From the NCBI RefSeq assembly GCF_021261325.1, contig NZ_JAJSBI010000014.1, forward strand, positions 62,001 to 126,000: a stretch of DNA of 64,000 nt. The letters are read 5' to 3'. The notes beneath the pieces are model-generated. The model was not told the DNA's origin, did no database searches, and saw only the letters and a list, made by a program, of their open reading frames with translations. The translations under genes were made by a program, and so were the position numbers. The first letter of the stretch is position 1; each line of letters starts with the position of its first letter. This document shows positions 40,053 through 49,175 of the stretch, piece after piece. Source of the DNA: Streptomyces guryensis. Lineage in GTDB: Bacteria > Actinomycetota > Actinomycetes > Streptomycetales > Streptomycetaceae.

Positions 40053-41349
40053 CCAGCAGGCGCTGGACGAGGTCGTCCGGTTCACCTCCGACCTCATCCG
40101 CATCGACACCACCAACCGCGGCGGCGGCGACTGCCAGGAGCGGCCCGCCGCCGAGTACGCCGCCGAGCAGCTGGCCGCGGCGGGTCTCGAACCCCTGATG
40201 CTGGAGCGCACCAAGGGGCGCACGAACGTCGTCGCGCGCATCGAGGGGACCGACCCGGCGGCCGACGCGCTGCTCCTCCACGGTCATCTGGACGTCGTCC
40301 CCGCCCAGGCCGACGACTGGACAGTGCACCCCTTCTCCGGGGAGATCCGCGACGGGGTGGTGTGGGGGCGCGGCGCCGTCGACATGAAGAACATGGACGC
40401 GATGATCCTCGCCGTGCTGCGGAGCTGGGCGCGCGAAGGGGTGCGGCCCCGGCGTGACCTCGTCGTCGCGTTCACCGCCGACGAGGAGGACAGCGCCCGG
40501 GACGGGTCCGGATTCCTCGCCGACGAGCATCCGGAACTCTTCGAGGGGTGCACCGAGGGCGTCAGCGAGTCGGGGGCGTTCACCTTCCACGACGGCAGCG
40601 GGCGGCAGATCTATCCGATCGCGGCCGGTGAGCGCGGCACGGGCTGGCTGCGGCTCACCGCGCGCGGACGCGCCGGACACGGCTCCAAGGTGAACAGGGA
40701 GAACGCGGTCACCCGTCTCGCCGCCGCGATCACCCGCATCGGCGAGCACGAGTGGCCGCTGCGGCCGACCCCCACCGTGTGGGCCGCTCTGACCGAACTC
40801 GCGGCGCTCTACGGCCTCGACGTCGACCCGGACGACATCGACGGGCTGCTCGGCAAGCTCGGCCCGGCCGCCACGCTGGTGGAGGCGACCGTCCGCAGCA
40901 GCGCCAACCCGACCATGCTGGACGCCGGCTACAAGGTCAACGTGATCCCTGGGGAAGCGGTCGCGTATGTCGACGGGCGGTATCTGGCCGGCGGCGAGGA
41001 CGAGTTCCGCACGACCCTTGACCTGCTCACCGGACCCGACGTGGAGTGGGAGTTCCACCACCGTGAGGTGGCCCTCCAGGCGCCGCTGGACTCACCGACG
41101 TACGCGAAGATGCGTGCCGCCGTCGAGGAGTTCGCGCCCGAAGGGCATGTGGTGCCGTACTGCATGACGGGTGGCACGGACGCCAAGCAGTTCTCACGGC
41201 TCGGCGTCACGGGGTACGGCTTCACACCGCTGAGGCTTCCGGAGGGGTACGACTACCAGGCCATGTTCCACGGGGTCGACGAGCGGGTACCGGTCGAGGC
41301 GCTGCATTTCGGCGTCCGCGTCCTCGACCGCTTCCTGCGGACGGCCTAG
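40045..41349 (+). CDS. M20-family metallopeptidase
   Basis: 434 residues. Zinc ligands are in LLLHGHLDVVPA (His, with Asp two residues on), GRGAVDMKNMDAM (shared Asp) and TADEED (catalytic and metal Glu); the lid dimerisation domain begins near RGRAGHGSKVN; the final ligand His is in AMFHGVDERVP. Family members act as carboxypeptidases, dipeptidases or deacylases. Its start lies within the 3' end of the M55 gene, so it is translationally coupled, and it would finish peptides trimmed by its neighbours. Confidence 0.92.
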   Translation: MADQQALDEVVRFTSDLIRIDTTNRGGGDCQERPAAEYAAEQLAAAGLEPLMLERTKGRTNVVARIEGTDPAADALLLHGHLDVVPAQADDWTVHPFSGEIRDGVVWGRGAVDMKNMDAMILAVLRSWAREGVRPRRDLVVAFTADEEDSARDGSGFLADEHPELFEGCTEGVSESGAFTFHDGSGRQIYPIAAGERGTGWLRLTARGRAGHGSKVNRENAVTRLAAAITRIGEHEWPLRPTPTVWAALTELAALYGLDVDPDDIDGLLGKLGPAATLVEATVRSSANPTMLDAGYKVNVIPGEAVAYVDGRYLAGGEDEFRTTLDLLTGPDVEWEFHHREVALQAPLDSPTYAKMRAAVEEFAPEGHVVPYCMTGGTDAKQFSRLGVTGYGFTPLRLPEGYDYQAMFHGVDERVPVEALHFGVRVLDRFLRTA

Positions 41350-41366
41350 GCGAGTTGGGGGAGAAC

Positions 41367-43319
41367 GTGCAGAGACTGCCGTACGGTTCCTGGCCCTCGC
41401 CCATCGACGCGGCGCTCGCCGCCGCGCACGACGGGCGTCCCGAGTACGCCGGCTTCGTCGGCGACGAGGCGTGGTGGACCGAGCCACGGCCCGCCGAGGG
41501 CGGCCGTCGCACCCTGGTGCGGCGGAGCGCCGACGGCCGGGAGGAGTCCCTGCTGCCCGCACCGTGGGACGTCCGCAGCCGCGTCATCGAGTACGGCGGA
41601 CAGCCCTGGGCCGGGACGGTCGTGGACGGACGGCCGCTCGTCGTGTTCGTGAACTTCGCCGACCAGCGGCTCTACCGCTACGAGCCCGGAGGCGACCCGC
41701 GTCCCCTCACGCCCGTGTCGCTCGTGGGCGGCGGACTGCGCTGGGTGGAGCCGCAGTTGCGGGTCGACCGCGGCGAAGTGTGGTGCGTGCTGGAGGAGTT
41801 CACCGGCGACGGACCCACTGATGTGCGGCGCGTCCTGGCCGCGGTGCCGCTGGACGGCTCGGCGGTCCAGGACCGGGACGCGGTACGCGAACTCACGGAC
41901 GACCGGCACCGGTTCGTCACGGGGCCGCGTATCTCGCCCGACGGGCGCAGCGCGGTCTGGCTCGCCTGGGACCACCCGCGGATGCCGTGGGACGGCACGG
42001 AACTGGTCCTGGCCGGGGTCGCCGAGGACGGCACCCTGACGGGCGCGCGCACGCTCGTCGGCGGTCCGGACGAGTCGATCGCACAGGCGGACTGGGCCCG
42101 TGACGGCTCGCTCCTCTACGCGAGCGACCGCAGCGGCTGGTGGAACCTCTACCGCGACGGCGTGCCGCTCTGTCCGCGCGAGGAGGAGTTCGGCGGGCCG
42201 CTGTGGAAGCTCGGGCAGCGCTGGTTCGCCCCGCTGGACAGCGGACTCGTCGCCGTCGTGCACGGCCGCGGTGCCACCGCGCTCGGAGTCCTCGACCCCG
42301 AGACCGGCGAGGTCGTCGACGCGGCCGGACCCTGGACCGAGTTCGCGTCCACGCTCGCGGTGCACGGGGAGCGGGTCGTCACCGTCGGAGCCAGCCCGCG
42401 CAGCGCGTACGAGGTGGTGGAGCTCGACACCCGGGCCGGCCGGGCCCGCGTCGTCGGTGCCGAGCACGAGGACGCGGTCGACCCCGCGTACTACCCCGAA
42501 CCGCAGATCCGCACCTTCACCGGACCCGCCGGACGCGACATCCACGCGCACATCTACCCGCCCCACAACCCGCGCTGTGTCTCGCCCGGCGACGCGCTGC
42601 CGCCCTACGTCGTCTGGGCGCACGGCGGCCCCACCAGCCGGGCCCCGCTCGTGCTCGACCTGGAGATCGCCTACTTCACCTCCCGGGGCATCGGCGTCGC
42701 CGAGGTCAACTACGGCGGCTCGACCGGACACGGGCGCGAGTACCGGAACCGGCTGCGCGAGCAGTGGGGCGTGGTCGACGTCGAGGACTGCGCGGCCGTC
42801 GCCCTCGCCCTCGCCGACGAGGGCACCGCCGACCGCGAACGGCTCGCCATCCGCGGCGGCAGCGCGGGCGGCTGGACCACGGCCGCCTCCCTGGCCGCCA
42901 CCGACGTCTACGCCTGCGGCACGATCCTCTACCCCGTCCTCGACCTCGCAGGGTGGGGCTCGGGGGAGACCCACGACTTCGAGTCGCAGTACCTGGAAAC
43001 CCTGGTCGGGCCGCTCGCCGAGGTCCCCGGCCGGTACGCCGAGCGGTCGCCCGCGGAGCACGCCGACCGCATCACCGCGCCCTTTCTGCTGCTGCAGGGC
43101 GTGGACGACGTGATCTGCCCGCCCGCCCAGTGCGAACGGTTCCTGGCACGGATGGAGGGCAGACAGGTGCCGCACGCCTACATCGCCTTCGAGGGGGAGG
43201 GGCACGGCTTCCGGCGGGCGGAGACCATGATCCGTGTCCTGGAGTCCGAACTCTCCCTCTACGCCCAGGCCTTCGGGCTCAACCCGCGCGGTATCCCCAC
43301 ACTGGAGCTGACGAAATGA
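41367..43319 (+). CDS. S9-family (prolyl oligopeptidase-like) serine peptidase
   Basis: 650 residues from GTG 41367 with GGGGGAG just upstream (a TTG at 41355 is an alternative). An N-terminal beta propeller (~10-400) leads to the hydrolase domain: VVWAHGGPTSRAP oxyanion region, nucleophile in RGGSAGGWTTAAS (~510), then LLLQGVDDVICP (Asp) and EGHGF (His). It resembles acylaminoacyl peptidases/dipeptidyl peptidases that act on short peptides. No signal peptide, so it is cytosolic. Third in the peptidase operon; its stop overlaps the S66 start as ATGA. Confidence 0.9.
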   Translation: MQRLPYGSWPSPIDAALAAAHDGRPEYAGFVGDEAWWTEPRPAEGGRRTLVRRSADGREESLLPAPWDVRSRVIEYGGQPWAGTVVDGRPLVVFVNFADQRLYRYEPGGDPRPLTPVSLVGGGLRWVEPQLRVDRGEVWCVLEEFTGDGPTDVRRVLAAVPLDGSAVQDRDAVRELTDDRHRFVTGPRISPDGRSAVWLAWDHPRMPWDGTELVLAGVAEDGTLTGARTLVGGPDESIAQADWARDGSLLYASDRSGWWNLYRDGVPLCPREEEFGGPLWKLGQRWFAPLDSGLVAVVHGRGATALGVLDPETGEVVDAAGPWTEFASTLAVHGERVVTVGASPRSAYEVVELDTRAGRARVVGAEHEDAVDPAYYPEPQIRTFTGPAGRDIHAHIYPPHNPRCVSPGDALPPYVVWAHGGPTSRAPLVLDLEIAYFTSRGIGVAEVNYGGSTGHGREYRNRLREQWGVVDVEDCAAVALALADEGTADRERLAIRGGSAGGWTTAASLAATDVYACGTILYPVLDLAGWGSGETHDFESQYLETLVGPLAEVPGRYAERSPAEHADRITAPFLLLQGVDDVICPPAQCERFLARMEGRQVPHAYIAFEGEGHGFRRAETMIRVLESELSLYAQAFGLNPRGIPTLELTK

Positions 43320-44239
43320 GAGAGCTCCTGCGGCCGTCCCGGCTTGCCCCCGGCGCGCGCGTGGCCGTCGTCGCGCCCAGCGGGCCGGTGCCGGAGGAGC
43401 GGGTGCAGGCCGGGCTCGACCTGCTGCGGGGGTGGGACCTCGACCCGGTGGTGGCACCGCATGTGCTGGACCGGCACGGCGAGTTCGACTACCTGGCGGG
43501 CACGGACGCCGACCGGGCCGCCGACCTGCAGGCCGCCTGGTGCGACCCGTCGGTGGACGCGGTGCTGTGCGCGCGGGGCGGCTACGGGGCGCAGCGGACG
43601 GTCGACCTGCTCGACTGGGACGCGATGCGGGCCGCCGGGCCCAAGGTGTTCGTGGGCTTCAGCGACATCACGGTGCTGCACCAGGCGTTCGCCAACCGGC
43701 TGGGCCTGGTCACCCTGCACGGACCGGCGGCCGCCGGGATCGACTTCATCAAGCACGCCCGGGCGCAGGAACACCTGAAAGCGACCCTGTTCGCTCCGGA
43801 GAGGGTGCGCACCCTCGTCTCCGACGGCACCGCTCTGGTCGCCGGACGGGCCCGGGGCGTCACGCTGGGCGGATGTCTGAGCATGCTCGCCTCCGACCTG
43901 GGGACGCCGCACGCCCACGACGGTGTCCGCGGTGGGCTGCTTCTGATCGAGGACGTCGGCGAACGGGCGTACCGCATCGACCGGATGCTGACCCAGCTGC
44001 TGCGCAGTGGATGGCTCGACGGCGTCAGCGGGATCGCGCTCGGGTCATGGGTCAACTGCGGTCCCTACGACGAAGTGCGCGCTGTCCTCGCCGACCGGCT
44101 CGGAGGCCTTGGCGTTCCCGTCGTCGAGGAGTTCGGCTTCGGGCACTGTGCGGGGGCGCTGACCATCCCCTTCGGCGTGGCGGCCGAACTCGACGCCGAC
44201 GCGGGCACCTTGACACTCGACCGGCCCGCTCTTCGCTGA
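43316..44239 (+). CDS. S66-family LD-carboxypeptidase
   Basis: 307 residues. Features of the LdcA/MccF family: VAVVAPSGPVPEERVQAG, CARGGYGAQRTVDLLDWD, nucleophile Ser in FVGFSDITVLHQ (~115), LLIEDVGERAYRIDRML (Glu) and FGFGHCAGALTIPFG (His). LdcA cleaves the L-D bond of murein tetrapeptides in wall recycling; MccF instead detoxifies microcin C-type acyl-sulfamates. The company of an M55 D-aminopeptidase favours murein peptides. Last gene of the operon. Confidence 0.9.
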   Translation: MRELLRPSRLAPGARVAVVAPSGPVPEERVQAGLDLLRGWDLDPVVAPHVLDRHGEFDYLAGTDADRAADLQAAWCDPSVDAVLCARGGYGAQRTVDLLDWDAMRAAGPKVFVGFSDITVLHQAFANRLGLVTLHGPAAAGIDFIKHARAQEHLKATLFAPERVRTLVSDGTALVAGRARGVTLGGCLSMLASDLGTPHAHDGVRGGLLLIEDVGERAYRIDRMLTQLLRSGWLDGVSGIALGSWVNCGPYDEVRAVLADRLGGLGVPVVEEFGFGHCAGALTIPFGVAAELDADAGTLTLDRPALR

Positions 44240-44340
44240 GCCGCCTCCACCGCACCCTTTTTGCTGAATATCCGTCAAGAACACTCGTCTGGGCGATTGA
44301 CCTCGCATGACGCCTGCCACACCATGACTAGCGGTCGTTA

Positions 44341-44356
44341 CTTACTGGTCGGTAAG
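44341..44356. promoter_or_regulatory. Dyad upstream of the S15 hydrolase, candidate TetR-type operator
   Basis: CTTACTGGTCGGTAAG has 5-bp inverted arms (CTTAC/GTAAG) around six bases and resembles sites of TetR-family repressors. It lies 28 bp before the GTG at 44385. A possible -35 hexamer TTGACC is at 44297-44302; no convincing -10 was found. No regulator gene is adjacent. Confidence 0.5.
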
Positions 44357-44384
44357 CAGGGCTGCCCTGAGTGTGGAGGTCTCA

Positions 44385-46148
44385 GTGTCCCGAGGCGTGT
44401 TCAGATCGCGAGCGCCGCTCGCTCTCGCCCTGGGGGCGGCGCTCGCCGTGCCCCAGGCGCTCACCGCTCCCGTGTCCGCGGCTGGCCAATACAGCGTCAC
44501 GGCACTGAAGTTCACCGTCCAGGCGGGTGGCCGCCGCTGCGCGGTCGACGCCGATCTGTACCGTCCGGCGGGCGTCGACAGCGCCCACCGCGCCCCGGCC
44601 GTGCTCGCCACGAACGGCTTCGGCGGCAGCAAGTCCGACGGTACGACCGACGCCGTCGGCAAGGCCCTCGCCTCGCGCGGCTATGTGTCCCTGATCTACT
44701 CCGGCCTCGGCTTCGGCCGCTCCGGCTGTCTGATCTCGCTCGACGACCCCGGCATCGACGGCACCGCCGCCTCCCGGCTGATCGACTTCCTGGGCGGCAG
44801 CCGCGCCGCCGACGACGGCACCAGGGCCGACTTCGTCACCCTCGACGGCGCGGGCGACCCACGGGTCGGCATGATCGGCGGCTCGTACGGCGGTGCCATC
44901 CAGCTGGCCACGGCAGCCGTGGACCACCGGGTGGACGCGCTGGTCCCCCTGATCACCTGGAACAGCCTCGCCTACGCGCTGGACCCGAACAACGCCGACG
45001 CCACCGTCCCGGGCGCCTTCAAATGGCAGTGGACCAACGGGTTCTACCTCCTCGGCGAGGGCCAGGCGCTGACCCAGCCGAACCTCGACCCGTCCCGGAT
45101 CAACTCCCTGACCTGTCTGCACTTCGTCACCCGGGCCTGCGCCACCATCCGCACACTGAACTCCGGAAGCTACCGAGCGGGCCCCACCGCCGCGATGCTC
45201 GCCTACGCCAACAGCGTCTCCCCGGCGTCGTACCTGAACCGGGTCGAGGCGCCCACCCTGCTGATCCAGGGGCAGGCCGACAGCCTCTTCAACCTCAACG
45301 AGGCGACAGCCACGTACAAGGCACTCAAGGCCCGCGGCACACCCGCCAAGATGATCTGGCAGTCCTGGGGGCACAGCGGCGGCATGGTGGACGGTGAACT
45401 CAACCTCACCCAGGGCAACCTGGACAGCAGCTACGTCGGCAGGCGGATCCTCTCCTGGTTCGACCACTACCTCCGCAAGCAGCACACCGACACCGGACCG
45501 GCCCTCGCCTACTACCGTGACTGGATCACCGACCCCAACCACACCTACGCCACGACCGGCCGGCTCCCCGCCCTCAGCCGGAAGCTCTACCTCTCCGGGG
45601 ACGGCAAACTCGTCGACAACGGCAAGAAGGTGGCAGCCGGCAGCCGCACGTACGCCAACCAGCTGACTCCAACGAGCCATTCGGAGACCTCGCTGGCCGC
45701 GATCGGCGGGCTGCCGGACCCGGCACCGTTCGACACCGAGGGCACCTACCTCGGCTGGACCAGCGAACCGCTCACCCGCACCACCGACGTCGTCGGCGCG
45801 CCCCGGGCCACGCTCAGGGTCGTCTCCCCGCAGGCCGCGCGGACGCAGAACTCCGGCAACGCCGCCGATCGGCTGGTCCTGTTCGCCAAGCTGTACGACG
45901 TCGCGCGCGACGGCACCAAGACGCTGGTGCACCGGCTGGTCGCGCCGGTCCGGGTGCCGGACGTGTCCAAGAGCTTCACCGTGACCCTGCCGGGCATCGT
46001 GCACCGGTACGAGAAGGGGCACCGGCTGCGGTTCGTGATCGCCGCGAGCGACGACGCGTACTTCGGCAACCGCGGGATCAAGGCGGTGACCGTGGTCAGT
46101 GCGCCCGGGAACACCGGGGTGCTGGAGCTGCCCGTGCTGGGCGGATGA
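44385..46148 (+). CDS. Secreted S15-type (CocE/X-Pro dipeptidyl-peptidase-like) hydrolase
   Basis: 587 residues from GTG 44385 with GGAGG 5 nt upstream; GTG 44373 is less well placed. A Sec signal peptide with SAAG cleavage region covers ~1-34. The hydrolase domain has LATNGFGGSKSDGT, the nucleophile in GMIGGSYGGAIQLA (~168) and LLIQGQADSLFNLNEA. A C-terminal jelly-roll domain typical of S15/CocE runs from ~430 (VHRYEKGHRLRFVIAASDDA). Such enzymes cleave X-Pro dipeptides or esters. It is probably extracellular and under control of the adjacent dyad. Confidence 0.87.
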   Translation: MSRGVFRSRAPLALALGAALAVPQALTAPVSAAGQYSVTALKFTVQAGGRRCAVDADLYRPAGVDSAHRAPAVLATNGFGGSKSDGTTDAVGKALASRGYVSLIYSGLGFGRSGCLISLDDPGIDGTAASRLIDFLGGSRAADDGTRADFVTLDGAGDPRVGMIGGSYGGAIQLATAAVDHRVDALVPLITWNSLAYALDPNNADATVPGAFKWQWTNGFYLLGEGQALTQPNLDPSRINSLTCLHFVTRACATIRTLNSGSYRAGPTAAMLAYANSVSPASYLNRVEAPTLLIQGQADSLFNLNEATATYKALKARGTPAKMIWQSWGHSGGMVDGELNLTQGNLDSSYVGRRILSWFDHYLRKQHTDTGPALAYYRDWITDPNHTYATTGRLPALSRKLYLSGDGKLVDNGKKVAAGSRTYANQLTPTSHSETSLAAIGGLPDPAPFDTEGTYLGWTSEPLTRTTDVVGAPRATLRVVSPQAARTQNSGNAADRLVLFAKLYDVARDGTKTLVHRLVAPVRVPDVSKSFTVTLPGIVHRYEKGHRLRFVIAASDDAYFGNRGIKAVTVVSAPGNTGVLELPVLGG

Positions 46149-46207
46149 GGAGCTTTGCGGGGAGCCCTCACCGTGCGTGAGGGGGTCTGCGGGCGCATCC
46201 TGGTGGT

Positions 46208-46453
46208 ATGAGCCCGAGGACCTCCGAGCGGGGAGCCACGCGCAGCGGTGAGCGGGGCCCGGCCGTGACGCCCGGCCGGGTCGCGGTCCTGTTGCTCGCC
46301 GTCTTCGCCCTGATCTTCATCTTCCAGAACACCCGCCACACCAGGATCCGCCTCCTGATCCCCGAGGTCACGATGCCACTGTCGACGGCGCTGCTCGTCG
46401 CGGCGCTGATCGGCTCGTTCTTCGGGGCGTATGTGATGAGGCGGAGGCGTTAG
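46208..46453 (+). CDS. Small LapA-domain (DUF1049) membrane protein
   Basis: 81 residues. A charged N-terminus is followed by two membrane segments: VAVLLLAVFALIFIFQNT (~26-43) and TALLVAALIGSFFGAYVM (~60-77), ending RRRR. FQNTRHTRIRLLIP is the LapA-like signature between them. In E. coli the relative LapA takes part in lipopolysaccharide assembly; in Gram-positive bacteria its role is unknown. Confidence 0.82.
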   Translation: MSPRTSERGATRSGERGPAVTPGRVAVLLLAVFALIFIFQNTRHTRIRLLIPEVTMPLSTALLVAALIGSFFGAYVMRRRR

Positions 46454-46460
46454 CCCGCCG

Positions 46461-46466
46461 TAGGGT
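46461..46466 (+). promoter_or_regulatory. -10 box of a leaderless promoter for the GNAT gene
   Basis: TAGGGT lies 6 nt before the ATG at 46473; GGCGGG in between is too close to serve as a ribosome site. Confidence 0.5.
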
Positions 46467-46472
46467 GGCGGG

Positions 46473-47039
46473 ATGCCGCACACCGCATCCCGTTACCTCG
46501 CCGAAGGCCCCCGCGTGGGTATACGTCACTTCACCTACGAGGACGGTGCCGAGTTCACCGCCCGTGCCCGCGAGAGCAAGGACCTGCACCACCCCTGGCT
46601 GTTCCCGCCGGACACCGCGGGCGCGTACGCCGCGTACGCGGGCCGGCTGATCGAGGACCCGACCAAGGCCGGGTTCCTCGTCTGTGAGAAGGACGGTGCG
46701 CAGGGCAAGGGGGCCATCGCCGGGTACATCAACATCAACAACATCGTCGAGGGCGGCTTCCAGTGCGGCGCGCTCGGCTACGGCGCCTTCGCGCACGCCG
46801 CCGGGCGCGGGCTGATGCGCGAGGGGCTGGACCTGGTGGTGGGGTACGCGTTCGGACCGATGCGGCTGCACCGGCTGGAGATCAACGCGCAGCCGCAGAA
46901 CGCCGCGTCGATCGCGCTGGCGCGCGCCTGTGGCTTTCGGCTCGAAGGGTTCTCGCCGAAGATGATTTTCATCGACGGGGACTGGCGGGATCACGAGCGC
47001 TGGGCGGTCACGGCAGAGATGCGGCGCGCTTCGCTGTGA
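46473..47039 (+). CDS. GNAT N-acetyltransferase (RimJ/RimL-like)
   Basis: 188 residues. The fold is shown by GVRH-like GIRHFTYEDGAEFTARAR at the start, AGYINI strand 4, the acetyl-CoA loop region GYGAFAHAAGRGLMREGLDL, and RLEINAQPQNAASIALARAC with GFRLEG (RimJ-type ending). It would acetylate a protein N-terminus or a small amine; the substrate is unknown. It lies 19 bp after the LapA-like gene but has its own -10-like box. A hairpin at 47098-47116 lies downstream. Confidence 0.9.
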   Translation: MPHTASRYLAEGPRVGIRHFTYEDGAEFTARARESKDLHHPWLFPPDTAGAYAAYAGRLIEDPTKAGFLVCEKDGAQGKGAIAGYININNIVEGGFQCGALGYGAFAHAAGRGLMREGLDLVVGYAFGPMRLHRLEINAQPQNAASIALARACGFRLEGFSPKMIFIDGDWRDHERWAVTAEMRRASL

Positions 47040-47049
47040 GGGCGGCGAT

Positions 47050-47125
47050 GGGTTGTCGGTTGGCCGCCTCGCCGCCGTGGCCGGGCGCGCGGTTCCCCGC
47101 GCCCCTTCGGGGCGCGCGTCCGCCT
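47050..47125 (-). repeat. Dispersed-repeat relative, copy C, with an embedded terminator-like stem
   Basis: On the minus strand it contains GAAGGGGCGCGGGG and GCCACGGCGGCG, the ends of copies A and B, but the middle differs. CGCGCCCC (47098-47105) and GGGGCGCG (47109-47116) can form a stem that could terminate the GNAT transcript. Confidence 0.5.
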
Positions 47126-47179
47126 TTGCGGAATCCTGACCGGTAGGGCCCCTGGCCGGTTCACCGGGGAGCGGCTTCC

Positions 47180-49108
47180 ATGGTGATCGTGACGACCATC
47201 CGACGTGAGGTACTGACGTTGCCCGCCGCGGAGTTGGGGCCGGACAATCCACTGCCCCCGCTGCGGTCGCCGCATGAGGTGCACCGCATCGAGGACCGGG
47301 ACCGGGACGACCTGCCGCGTGAGATCGCCCGGCAGGTCGGTTACGAGCCGCTGCGCAGTCTGCTGCCGGTGCCGGTCCGGGACGGGTACGGGCGGGCGCG
47401 TGAACCCCGTGAGTTCGACGCCCTCGTGATCGAGAACGGCCGGCTGCGCGCCACCGTACTGCCCGGTCTCGGCGGCCGTGTCGCCTCCCTTGTGCACAAG
47501 CCGACCGGCCGCGAACTCCTCTACCGCAACCCGGTGTTCCAGCCCGCGAACTTCGCCCTCAACGGCGCCTGGTACTCCGGCGGCATCGAATGGAACATCG
47601 GCGCCACCGGCCACACCACCCTCTCCTGCGCCCCGCTCCACGCCGCCCGCGTCCCCGCCCCCGACGGCGGCGAGATGCTCCGGCTGTGGGAGTGGGAACG
47701 CCTGCGCGACCTGCCTTTCCAGGTCGACCTCTGGCTCCCGGAGGACTCCGACTTCCTGTACGTCGGCGTCCGCATCCGCAACCCGCACGAGCGGCCCGTG
47801 CCGGCCTACTGGTGGTCCAACATCGCCGTACCGGAGGAGCGCCGGGTGCTGGCCCCCGCCGAGGAGGCCTGGCACTTCGGCCACGAGCGGCACCTGCGGC
47901 GGGTGCCCGCCCCGTCGTGCGATGAGATTCAGCAACTCCCCTACGCCGCCGACTACTTCTACGACCTGACCGACGCACGACGTCGCTGGATCGCCGCCCT
48001 CGACGAGGACGGGCACGGTCTGGTGCAGACCTCCACCGACCTGCTGCGCGGACGCAAGCTCTTCGTCTGGGGGAAGGGCCCCGGCGGGCGCCGCTGGCAA
48101 CAGTGGCTCACCGAACCCGGCACGGGCGGCTACTGCGAGATCCAGGCCGGGCTCGCCCGCACCCAGTCGGAGCACGTACGGCTGGAGCCGGAGAGCGAGG
48201 TCTCCTGGCTGGAGGCCTACGGTCCGCTGAGCTCCCCGGAGGCGGCCGACGAAGTGGAAGCCCGCCTGGAAACCGCACTCCCGCGCGCCGCAGTCGACAC
48301 GGCCCACGCCGCCTGGAAGCCGCACGCCGACACCGAACCCGGCGAGATCCTCGCCGTCGGCTCCGGCTGGGGTGCGCTCGAAGTGCTGCGCGCCGACTGG
48401 AAGCTGCCCGGCACACCCTTCGGCGAGGCCACGCTCGGCGAGGCCCAGGAACCCTGGCTGCAGCTGCTGCGGACCGGTGCCCTCCCCGAGCCGCGCCGGG
48501 TACGGCCGCCCGGTGAGACCCTGGTCGCCCCGCACTGGCGTGACATGCTGGAGACCGCACCCGCGTCCCCGCTCACCGAGTACCACCTGGGGGTGGCCCA
48601 GTGGCACGCCGGAGACCGGGCGCAGGCGGTGCGCAGCTGGGAGCGGGCCCTCGAACTCGCCCCCTCTCTCTGGCCGTTGCTGCGCTGCCTCGCCGTCGCC
48701 GACCAGGAGAGCGGCAACCACGAGCGCGCCGCGGACCGGTACGCCGACGCCTTCGACGACCTGTGCCACGAGCGGCGCGACGGCGGGGAACGGTGGACGG
48801 CGGCCACGGCCGCGCTGGGCCGCGAGACGATCGAGGCCCTGCTCGCCGTACGCCGCACCGCTCAGGCACGCGGCGTCTGGGAGCGGCTGCACCCCGCCAC
48901 CCGGGAGCGCGGCCGGTTCCGGCTGATCGAGGCCGGGCTGCTGCTCGCCGAGGGGCGGCGGGAGGAGGCCCTGGACGTCTTCCGTGCGGGCTTCGAGGCC
49001 GCCGATCTGCGGGAGGGAGCGGAGGCGATCGGCCGCCTGTGGTCGAGGCTCACCGACGAACCGCTCCCGGCCCACCACGACTTCCGCATGCGACCGCCGC
49101 AGGCGTAG
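47180..49108 (+). CDS. DUF5107-type protein: sugar-epimerase-like domain plus TPRs
   Basis: 642 residues with GGGGAGCGG upstream. Residues ~75-380 look like the galactose-mutarotase-like beta sandwich of DUF5107: ENGRLRATVLPGLGGRVASL, NGAWYSGGIEWNIGATGHT, YWWSNIAVPE. Residues ~455-600 are TPR-like helices (TEYHLGVAQWHAGDRAQAV, AADRYADAFDDL, EEALDVFRAGFEAADL). Relatives occur near carbohydrate genes, but no such cluster adjoins here. It probably binds or converts a carbohydrate; the activity is unknown. It stands alone. Confidence 0.82.
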   Translation: MVIVTTIRREVLTLPAAELGPDNPLPPLRSPHEVHRIEDRDRDDLPREIARQVGYEPLRSLLPVPVRDGYGRAREPREFDALVIENGRLRATVLPGLGGRVASLVHKPTGRELLYRNPVFQPANFALNGAWYSGGIEWNIGATGHTTLSCAPLHAARVPAPDGGEMLRLWEWERLRDLPFQVDLWLPEDSDFLYVGVRIRNPHERPVPAYWWSNIAVPEERRVLAPAEEAWHFGHERHLRRVPAPSCDEIQQLPYAADYFYDLTDARRRWIAALDEDGHGLVQTSTDLLRGRKLFVWGKGPGGRRWQQWLTEPGTGGYCEIQAGLARTQSEHVRLEPESEVSWLEAYGPLSSPEAADEVEARLETALPRAAVDTAHAAWKPHADTEPGEILAVGSGWGALEVLRADWKLPGTPFGEATLGEAQEPWLQLLRTGALPEPRRVRPPGETLVAPHWRDMLETAPASPLTEYHLGVAQWHAGDRAQAVRSWERALELAPSLWPLLRCLAVADQESGNHERAADRYADAFDDLCHERRDGGERWTAATAALGRETIEALLAVRRTAQARGVWERLHPATRERGRFRLIEAGLLLAEGRREEALDVFRAGFEAADLREGAEAIGRLWSRLTDEPLPAHHDFRMRPPQA

Positions 49109-49175
49109 GCCCTGTCACAGCCACAAGGCACCGTTCTGTGCAGCCGACCTGATCCGAACGACAGGCCCCAGGGAC

